Part shown: one piece after another, positions 57,307-64,000 of the stretch
Numbering within the stretch: position 1 is the first letter of the stretch
Layout of the letters: the number at the start of each line of letters is the position of its first letter
Origin: Candidatus Competibacteraceae bacterium
Lineage (GTDB): Bacteria; Pseudomonadota; Gammaproteobacteria; Competibacterales; Competibacteraceae
NCBI GenBank assembly: GCA_027492875.1
Contig: JAPUDV010000055.1
Span: 1 to 64,000, forward strand
Direction of reading: 5' to 3'
DNA length: 64,000 nt
Program-made: the position numbers and the translations under genes
Notes under the pieces: model-generated
Told to the model about the DNA's origin: nothing
The model's database searches: none
Seen by the model: only the letters and a program-made list of their open reading frames with translations

Positions 57307-58482
57307 ATGCATGTAGCCCAGGATTCCATCGTCTTTTCCCTGTTTCTGATTTTTACCGGTGCGGCGCTATTTGCGACGTTGGCGCTGTACGCGCGCCAGG
57401 CGCTACCGATCGCCTATATCGTGTTGGGTATCTGCATCGGACCCTACGGCTTCAAACTAATCGACAACGCTGCGGCTATCGAAGAGATGGCCCAGATCGG
57501 CATCATGTTCCTGCTGTTCCTGTTGGGCTTGGATCTGTCGCCGCAGCGGCTGCTGCAGATGTTGCGCAAGGCCACCCTGATCACGCTCGGCACCTCGCTG
57601 GTATTCGCGCTGCTGGGTGGGGGGGTTGCTTGGCTGTTTGGCTATACGCTCGGCGAGAGCCTGCTGGTCGGGACGGCGATGACGTTTTCCAGCACCATCA
57701 TCGGCCTCAAGTTGCTGCCGACCCGCGCCCTGCACCACCAGCACACCGGCGAAATCATCATCAGTATCCTGCTGCTGCAAGATCTGCTGGCGATCGCCGT
57801 ACTGCTGCTGCTGGAGGGGCTGGGTGGGCGCGGTTCCTCGTTGCAAGGGTTGAGCCTGCTGATCATCACCCTGCCGATGTTGTTGGGGTTCGCCTACCTA
57901 AGCTCGCGTTACGTGCTGATCCCGTTGATTCGCAAGTTCGACAAGATCCGCGAATACATTTTCCTGACCGCCATCGGCTGGTGTCTGTGTATCTCGCAGG
58001 TGGCGGCCTTGTTGGGCTTGTCCTACGCCATCGGCGCCTTCATCGGCGGGGTGGCTCTGGCCACCAGTCCGATCTCGCTGTATATCGCCGACAGCCTCAG
58101 ACCCTTGCGTGATTTCTTTCTGGTGCTGTTCTTTTTCTCGCTGGGCGCCGGCTTCGATCTGGGGATGCTGGGCGCGGTGTTCCTGCCCACCCTGCTGCTG
58201 GGTGCGCTGCTGCTTGCGGTCAAGCCGTGGGTGTTTCGTGGTTTTTTGCAATGGGCCGGCGAGCGGCCGCGTATCGCCATGGAAGTCGGCGTGCGACTGG
58301 GCCAGGTCAGCGAGTTTTCCCTGCTGATCGCGGTGCTGGCCCAACAGAACCAGTTGGTCGGCCGGGAGGCGTCGTATCTGGTGCAGGCGACCACGCTGTT
58401 GACCTTCATTGCCTCCACCTATTATCTGGTGCTGACCTATCCGACGCCGGTGGCGATTTCCGATAGCCTGCGGCGGGATTGA
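57307..58482 (+). CDS. CPA2 family cation/proton antiporter (Kef-type, no RCK domain)
   Basis: This 391-residue integral membrane protein has about 11-12 helices. It contains YIVLGICIGPYGFKLID, MFLLFLLGLDLSPQRL, the TFSSTIIGLKLL substrate-path motif, LLLQDLLAIAVLLLL (Gln-Asp of Kef proteins) and YAIGAFIGGVALATSP. There is no C-terminal NAD-binding RCK (TrkA-N) domain, unlike KefB and KefC. Its ions (K+ or Na+ for H+) cannot be told by sequence. It diverges from ubiC. Confidence 0.92.
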   Translation: MHVAQDSIVFSLFLIFTGAALFATLALYARQALPIAYIVLGICIGPYGFKLIDNAAAIEEMAQIGIMFLLFLLGLDLSPQRLLQMLRKATLITLGTSLVFALLGGGVAWLFGYTLGESLLVGTAMTFSSTIIGLKLLPTRALHHQHTGEIIISILLLQDLLAIAVLLLLEGLGGRGSSLQGLSLLIITLPMLLGFAYLSSRYVLIPLIRKFDKIREYIFLTAIGWCLCISQVAALLGLSYAIGAFIGGVALATSPISLYIADSLRPLRDFFLVLFFFSLGAGFDLGMLGAVFLPTLLLGALLLAVKPWVFRGFLQWAGERPRIAMEVGVRLGQVSEFSLLIAVLAQQNQLVGREASYLVQATTLLTFIASTYYLVLTYPTPVAISDSLRRD

Positions 58483-58504
58483 AAAGAAGATAGTGCATAA
58501 ATCA

Positions 58505-58533
58505 TTGGCGTTTACCCTGATTTTTCCTATAAT
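58505..58533 (+). promoter_or_regulatory. Sigma-70 promoter of the tkt-gap-pgk region
   Basis: TTGGCG at 58505-58510 and a perfect TATAAT at 58528-58533 are spaced by exactly 17 bases, about 190 bases before the transketolase start. The -10 box is consensus and the -35 differs at two positions. Confidence 0.8.
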
Positions 58534-58723
58534 CGCCGCCATTTTTCGGCCGAACCGAACCCAAAGGGGCTTTGGCGCGACCGGACATCCTTAGTGATCT
58601 CTCCGGTGAACGTCCCAGCAAGAGTGACGCGCGCGGCGGGGTTGTGGAGCCTGACGGTTGGTTTCCACACGTACCCGGTTCCTTCATTTTTCGTTGCTGA
58701 GTACTGTTATGGAGAGAGAGTTC

Positions 58724-60811
58724 ATGCCCTCGCGTAGTGAATTGGCCGCCCGCCCTGTGGTGGATGCGACGACCGCGCCGCTCGCCGCCACCGGTTCCCC
58801 TGTTCGAGAAACCGCCGCCCCTTCGCGCCGGGAACTGGCGAACGCCATTCGCGCCCTCAGCATGGATGCCGTGCAGCGAGCGGAATCCGGTCACCCCGGC
58901 GCTCCCATGGGCATGGCCGACTTTGGCGCTGTCCTGTGGAATGATTTCCTGCGCCACAATCCAGCCAACCCTAAATGGTTGAATCGCGACCGGGTGATCC
59001 TGTCCAACGGTCATGGTTCGATGTTGCTGTATTCCCTACTGCACCTGAGCGGCTATGACCTGAGCATCGAAGATCTGCGCGGTTTCCGGCGACTGGGTTC
59101 ACGGACCCCTGGACATCCCGAATACGGCCTCACCCCAGGCGTGGAAACCACCACCGGGCCACTCGGGCAGGGTCTGGCCAACGGCGTCGGCATGGCGCTG
59201 GCCGAACGGGCGCTGGCCACTCGCTTCAACCGCCCCGGTTTTCCCATCGTCGATCACTACACCTACGTCATCCTCGGCGACGGTTGTCTGATGGAAGGCA
59301 TCTCCTCCGAAGCCTGCTCGCTGGCGGGTACCTGGGGACTGGGTAAGCTGATTTGCCTGTATGACAGCAATGGCATCTCCATCGACGGGCCGGTACAGGG
59401 CTGGTTCAGCGAGAATGTTGCCAAACGCTTCGAAGGGTTCGGTTGGCATGTCATTCCCAATGTGGATGGCCACGATGCCGACGCGGTCCACCGGGCCATT
59501 AAGCAGGCTCGCGCTTTCGCCGGTAGCCCGACCCTGATCTGTTGCAAGACGACTATCGCTTGCGGTTCGCCCAACAAGGGTGGCAGCGAAAAGTCGCACG
59601 GTGCGCCGTTGGGCGTCGCCGAGGTCGCCGCAACCCGCGAGAATATCGGCTGGTGCCACGAACCGTTTGTCATCCCCCCTGAGTATTATCGCGCCTTCGA
59701 CGCCCGCGCCAAGGGCGCTGACTGGGAAGGCGAGTGGAACGAACTATTTTCCCGCTACCGGGCCGAGTACCCGGAAGCCGCAGCGGAACTCGATCGGCGG
59801 TTGGCCTGCGGTTTTCCCCCGGACTGGCAGAAGCTGGCCTGGAGCTTCATCCAAGCTACCCAGGAACGGCGTGAGGATATCGCCACCCGGGTTGCCTCCC
59901 AGCGCGCGCTCGAAGCGTACAATCCCCACTTCCCCAGCCTGGTCGGTGGTTCCGCCGATCTCACCGAATCCACGGGCATCCCCTGGATTGGCTGCCGACC
60001 GGTGGACTTCGAGCATCCCGATGGCAACCTGATTTATTACGGCGCCCGCGAGTTCGCGATGAACGCCATCATGAACGGCCTGGCGCTGCATGGCGGCTAT
60101 GTACCCTTCGGCGGTACGTTCCTGATGTTCGCTGACTACGGTCGCAGCGCTATTCGCATGGCGGCGCTGATGAAACTGCGCTGCATGTTCGTGCTGACCC
60201 ACGACTCCATCGGCGTCGGCGGCGATGGCCCGACCCACCAGCCGATTGAACACGTCGCCAGCCTGCGGCTCATTCCCGATCTGTCGGTGTGGCGGACTTG
60301 CGACACCACGGAAACCGCAGTCGCCTGGAAAGCAGCGCTGGAGCGCACCAACGGCCCGACTGCGCTGATTTTCACCCGCCAGAAGCTGCCCCACCAGGAG
60401 CGCACGCCGGAACAGGTGCGGGCCATTGCCCGGGGTGGCTACGTGCTGTTGGACTGTGGGAATGATCCAGAAGCGATCCTCATCGCCACCGGTTCCGAGG
60501 TCCAACTGGCGGTCGAAGCGGCCCAACAGTTGAACGGCCAGGGCCGGCGAGTGCGCGTGGTCTCCATGCCATCGGTGAATGTATTCGATGTCCAGGATGC
60601 CGCGTGGCGCGAGTCCGTGTTGCCGGCGGCGGTGACCCGGCGCGTGGTGGTCGAGGCGGGCGTCACCGCGCCCTGGTACAAGTACGCCGGTTCGCAAGGT
60701 ATAGTGATCGGTATTGATCGCTTCGGCGAGTGCGGTCCACCGGAAATTATTTTCCAGCATTTCGGCTTTACTGCCGAACGGGTGGCCGCTACCGTGCAGG
60801 CGCTGTTCTAG
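58724..60811 (+). CDS. tkt: Transketolase
   Basis: Transketolase is the thiamine-diphosphate enzyme of the pentose phosphate (and Calvin) pathway. The 695-residue protein has [43 protein letters not shown], the TPP motif [57 protein letters not shown], and [22 protein letters not shown] use the ATG at 58724 after GGAGAGAGAG; in-frame starts further up add no conserved residues. An N-terminal extension of about 40 residues, rich in Ala, Thr and Pro, is longer than usual. Confidence 0.96.
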   Translation: MPSRSELAARPVVDATTAPLAATGSPVRETAAPSRRELANAIRALSMDAVQRAESGHPGAPMGMADFGAVLWNDFLRHNPANPKWLNRDRVILSNGHGSMLLYSLLHLSGYDLSIEDLRGFRRLGSRTPGHPEYGLTPGVETTTGPLGQGLANGVGMALAERALATRFNRPGFPIVDHYTYVILGDGCLMEGISSEACSLAGTWGLGKLICLYDSNGISIDGPVQGWFSENVAKRFEGFGWHVIPNVDGHDADAVHRAIKQARAFAGSPTLICCKTTIACGSPNKGGSEKSHGAPLGVAEVAATRENIGWCHEPFVIPPEYYRAFDARAKGADWEGEWNELFSRYRAEYPEAAAELDRRLACGFPPDWQKLAWSFIQATQERREDIATRVASQRALEAYNPHFPSLVGGSADLTESTGIPWIGCRPVDFEHPDGNLIYYGAREFAMNAIMNGLALHGGYVPFGGTFLMFADYGRSAIRMAALMKLRCMFVLTHDSIGVGGDGPTHQPIEHVASLRLIPDLSVWRTCDTTETAVAWKAALERTNGPTALIFTRQKLPHQERTPEQVRAIARGGYVLLDCGNDPEAILIATGSEVQLAVEAAQQLNGQGRRVRVVSMPSVNVFDVQDAAWRESVLPAAVTRRVVVEAGVTAPWYKYAGSQGIVIGIDRFGECGPPEIIFQHFGFTAERVAATVQALF

Positions 60812-60857
60812 CAAATGCTGTTTTTTAATGAATCCGGTCTACACTTGATCGTGTTGA

Positions 60858-60884
60858 GTGGGCGGCGTTGTTCGCCCGTCTTTT
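60858..60884 (+). terminator. Weak terminator-like hairpin after tkt
   Basis: GGGCG / CGCCC with an 8-base loop is followed by GTCTTTT. It is weak, so read-through to gap is likely. Confidence 0.4.
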
Positions 60885-60900
60885 GATGAAATCACTCTGA

Positions 60901-61911
<1,011 letters not shown>

Positions 61912-62012
61912 GCGGTCGCCACACTGTGGCGGTTCGCAACTGAGTTCAACTCACCCCCGCCGTCTCGCGCCCAGCGCCCAGCCGGACGGGGGTTTTGTTT
62001 GGAGGGATTGAC

Positions 62013-63194
62013 ATGAATTTCAAGCGTCTGACCGATCTGGATGTCGCTGGAAAGCGGGTGTTTATCCGCGCCGACCTGAATGTTCCCGTCAAGAACGGTA
62101 AAGTCACATCCGACGCCCGCATCACCGCCTCGATGCCCACCATCGAATTCGCGATGAAAGCCGGGGCCAAGGTCATGGTCACATCCCATTTGGGTCGTCC
62201 GACCGAAGGGGAATTCTCCGAGGAAAACTCGCTCCAGCCGGTGGCCGACGTGATGTCCGCCAAGCTGGGCAAGCCGGTGCGGGTGATCCGCGATTGGGTC
62301 AACGGCGGCTTTGAGGTCGGCAACGGCGAAGTCGTGTTGCTGGAAAACTGCCGCATCAACAAGGGTGAAAAGAAAAACGTCGAGGAAACCGCGAAGAAGT
62401 ACGCCGCGCTGTGCGATGTGTTCGTCATGGATGCGTTCGGCACCGCCCATCGCGCGGAAGCCTCGACCCACGGCGTCGCCAAGTTCGCCCCGGTGGCCTG
62501 CGCCGGCATCCTGCTGACCGAAGAGCTCGAAGCACTGACCAAGGCATTGGCGACTCCAGCCCGGCCAATGGTCGCCATCGTCGGCGGCTCCAAGGTGTCG
62601 ACCAAACTGACCGTGCTGGAAAGCTTGTCCGAGAAGGTCGATCAGCTGGTGGTCGGCGGCGGCATCGCCAATACCTTCCTCGAGGCGGTCGGCAAGAACG
62701 TCGGCAAATCGCTATCCGAGCATGATCTGGTGCCCACCGCCCAGGCATTGATGAAAAAGATGACCGCGCGTGGCGCAACCATCCCGATTGCCGTCGACGT
62801 GGTCTGCGGCAAGAAATTCGACGCCGCCGAACCGGCGGTGCTGAAGGATGCCGGCACGGTCAGCGACGACGACATGATCTTCGACATCGGCCCGAAGAGC
62901 GCCCAGGAACTGGCCGATATCATCATGAAGGCCGGTACGGTGGTGTGGAATGGCCCGGTCGGCGTGTTCGAGTTCGACCAATTCGGCGAGGGCACCAAGA
63001 CGGTCGCCATGGCGATCGCGAATACGAAAGCCTTCACTCTGGCTGGCGGCGGCGACACCATCGCCGCAATCCAAAAGTACGATATCTACGACAAGGTGTC
63101 CTATATCTCCACCGCCGGCGGCGCGTTCCTGGAATTCCTGGAAGGCAAAGTGCTACCCGCCGTCGCAATGCTGGAGTCGCGGGCGAACGGCTAA
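62013..63194 (+). CDS. pgk: Phosphoglycerate kinase
   Basis: Pgk interconverts 1,3-bisphosphoglycerate/ADP and 3-phosphoglycerate/ATP. The 393-residue protein has [56 protein letters not shown], the [15 protein letters not shown] hinge region and the ATP-site end [20 protein letters not shown] plus [10 protein letters not shown] leaderless-looking CG-rich inverted repeat lies upstream (61953-61959 with 61987-61993) and GGAGGGATTGAC precedes the ATG. Confidence 0.97.
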   Translation: MNFKRLTDLDVAGKRVFIRADLNVPVKNGKVTSDARITASMPTIEFAMKAGAKVMVTSHLGRPTEGEFSEENSLQPVADVMSAKLGKPVRVIRDWVNGGFEVGNGEVVLLENCRINKGEKKNVEETAKKYAALCDVFVMDAFGTAHRAEASTHGVAKFAPVACAGILLTEELEALTKALATPARPMVAIVGGSKVSTKLTVLESLSEKVDQLVVGGGIANTFLEAVGKNVGKSLSEHDLVPTAQALMKKMTARGATIPIAVDVVCGKKFDAAEPAVLKDAGTVSDDDMIFDIGPKSAQELADIIMKAGTVVWNGPVGVFEFDQFGEGTKTVAMAIANTKAFTLAGGGDTIAAIQKYDIYDKVSYISTAGGAFLEFLEGKVLPAVAMLESRANG

Positions 63195-63218
63195 GGCTCG
63201 AAGGTTTTTTAAAACAAG

Positions 63219-63245
63219 CGGGTGGCCGAACGGCTACCCGTTTTT
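63219..63245 (+). terminator. Terminator after pgk
   Basis: A 9-bp stem CGGGTGGCC / GGCTACCCG (one G-T pair) with a 4-base loop is followed by TTTTT. Confidence 0.85.
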
Positions 63246-63478
63246 CGTTGCGGGGCGTGTGGGGCGGCGATGCTCGCAACCAGCGGTGTCGCTCTACTGC
63301 GGAGGGGTCTAAAGCAGGATCGATAAGGTGATTTCCGACAAAGACCTTACCCGGCTTGGCGTTGCGTCCCCCCTTGCCAAAGAGGGAAATCCAGCGACGT
63401 CCAGGCATCATCATTTCTGGAAATTGCCCAAGAGGTGTTTTTGTACAGCCTCTTGGGGCTTAAGGCGTTTAAAAAACC

Positions 63479-63515
63479 CTCACCCCAGCCCCTCTCCTAC
63501 AGGGAGAGGGGCGTC
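63479..63515. repeat. REP-like palindromic element
   Basis: The stretch begins CCTCACCCCAGCCCCTCTCC and closes with GGGAGAGGGG, forming an 8-bp hairpin (CCCTCTCC / GGGAGAGG). Such REP units recur in intergenic DNA of proteobacteria. Two related TTTGTACAGC(C/T)TCT(T/A)GG stretches flank it (63438 and 63514). The rest of 63246-63712 shows no gene. Confidence 0.6.
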
Positions 63516-63712
63516 TTTGTACAGCTTCTAGGACTGATGGCGGGTTTTGCCAAAGCAGCGCCGGCGGGAGACCGGCGCGAACTATTGAACCGAAAACCTA
63601 GAAAACGGCTTGCAAGCCGCTGATGTTCCGATGCGTCCTGTTGAATGCACTGTTGGTCGCGGCGACCCGCATGATGAGGAAGCTTCCAATTGGGACGTAC
63701 GGGATCTGATCG

Positions 63713-64000
63713 TTAGTACCGGCGACCGCCACCGCCACCGCCACCGCCACCGCCATACCCTCCACGTTTTCCACCACCGCCACCGCCGTAGCCGCCGCCA
63801 CCGCCGTAGCCGCCGCCACCGCCGCCGCTACTTTGCTGCGGGCGCGCTTCGTTGACGGTCAGGCCGCGGCCATCAACCTCCTTGCCATTGAGTGCGGCGA
63901 TAGCTGCTTGCGCTTCCTGGTCGCTGCCCATCTCCACAAAGCCGAAACCCTTGGATCGCCCGGTGTCGCGATCCGTGATAACTTGGGCCGAACGCACCGC
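63713..64000 (-). CDS. Glycine-rich RRM RNA-binding protein (N-terminus outside window)
   Basis: The minus-strand frame is open at the window edge ([24 protein letters not shown]...), so the N-terminal part of the RNA-recognition motif lies beyond position 64000. RNP1 is KGFGFVEM; the segment [29 protein letters not shown] completes the RRM. The C-terminus is a Gly/Tyr-rich tail ([15 protein letters not shown], then KRGGYGGG, ending RRY), as in cold-inducible RNA-binding proteins of bacteria and cyanobacteria. The internal GTG at 63997 is not the real start. Confidence 0.92.
   Translation of the reverse strand, partial: AVRSAQVITDRDTGRSKGFGFVEMGSDQEAQAAIAALNGKEVDGRGLTVNEARPQQSSGGGGGGYGGGGGYGGGGGGKRGGYGGGGGGGGGGRRY

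Overview
The window looks like chromosomal DNA of a GC-rich gammaproteobacterium. Conserved gammaproteobacterial neighbourhoods support this: dapB-carA-carB, hslVU-DUF971-ubiE-ubiJ-ubiB, rhodanese-grxC-secB-gpsA, pilMNOPQ near aroK-aroB, and tkt-gap-pgk. The three-gene transhydrogenase, the N-type (Na+-type) ATPase operon, the type IV pilus genes and the paired ubiquinone genes would suit a lineage such as Competibacteraceae (Contendobacter/Competibacter), but that placement is inference from gene content only.

Layout. 0-9.5 kb: carB (cut by the window edge), carA and dapB, tRNA-Gly(CCC), a small H-NS-like gene, trmB, a D,D-carboxypeptidase, citrate synthase, a zinc-free L31 protein and rimO. 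9.7-15.2 kb: one plus-strand run with the HslVU protease and three ubiquinone genes. 15.2-18.1 kb: a minus-strand DJ-1-like gene, a C-terminal processing protease and phosphoglycerate mutase. 18.3-21.5 kb: a cysteine-bearing ArsR-type repressor, a DUF2892 protein, a membrane-anchored rhodanese, glutaredoxin, SecB and GpsA. 24.0-31.7 kb: pilMNOPQ followed closely by a large exported Ig-like protein. 31.8-34.9 kb: a decayed IS200/IS605 element and an exported PASTA/beta-propeller protein, both lying where pilQ would normally meet aroK. 35.4-42.5 kb: aroK, aroB, a CBS protein, a Nudix hydrolase, hemE, an orphan LytS/AlgZ-type kinase, an unknown coiled-coil protein and an HNH nuclease. 42.8-46.2 kb: pntAA-pntAB-pntB and queF.

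46.2-52.7 kb holds a DUF302 fragment and an atpDCQRBEFAG operon of the N-ATPase type. The gene order is complete, but the operon is broken in several independent places: frameshifts in atpD, atpB and atpF; a nonsense codon in atpB; an internal deletion plus loss of the arginine finger in atpA; and loss of the 5' half of atpG. It appears to be a recently inactivated sodium pump.

52.7-64.0 kb: pyrF, tRNA-Asn(GTT), a HIT protein, an alpha/beta hydrolase, an ABM monooxygenase, ubiA-ubiC, a CPA2 antiporter, tkt-gap-pgk behind a near-consensus sigma-70 promoter, a REP-like element and the start of an RRM glycine-rich RNA-binding protein. I saw no CRISPR array, prophage or rRNA. The points most worth a second look are the decaying N-ATPase operon, the accessory block between pilQ and aroK, and the sulfur-sensing repressor attached to the secB cluster.
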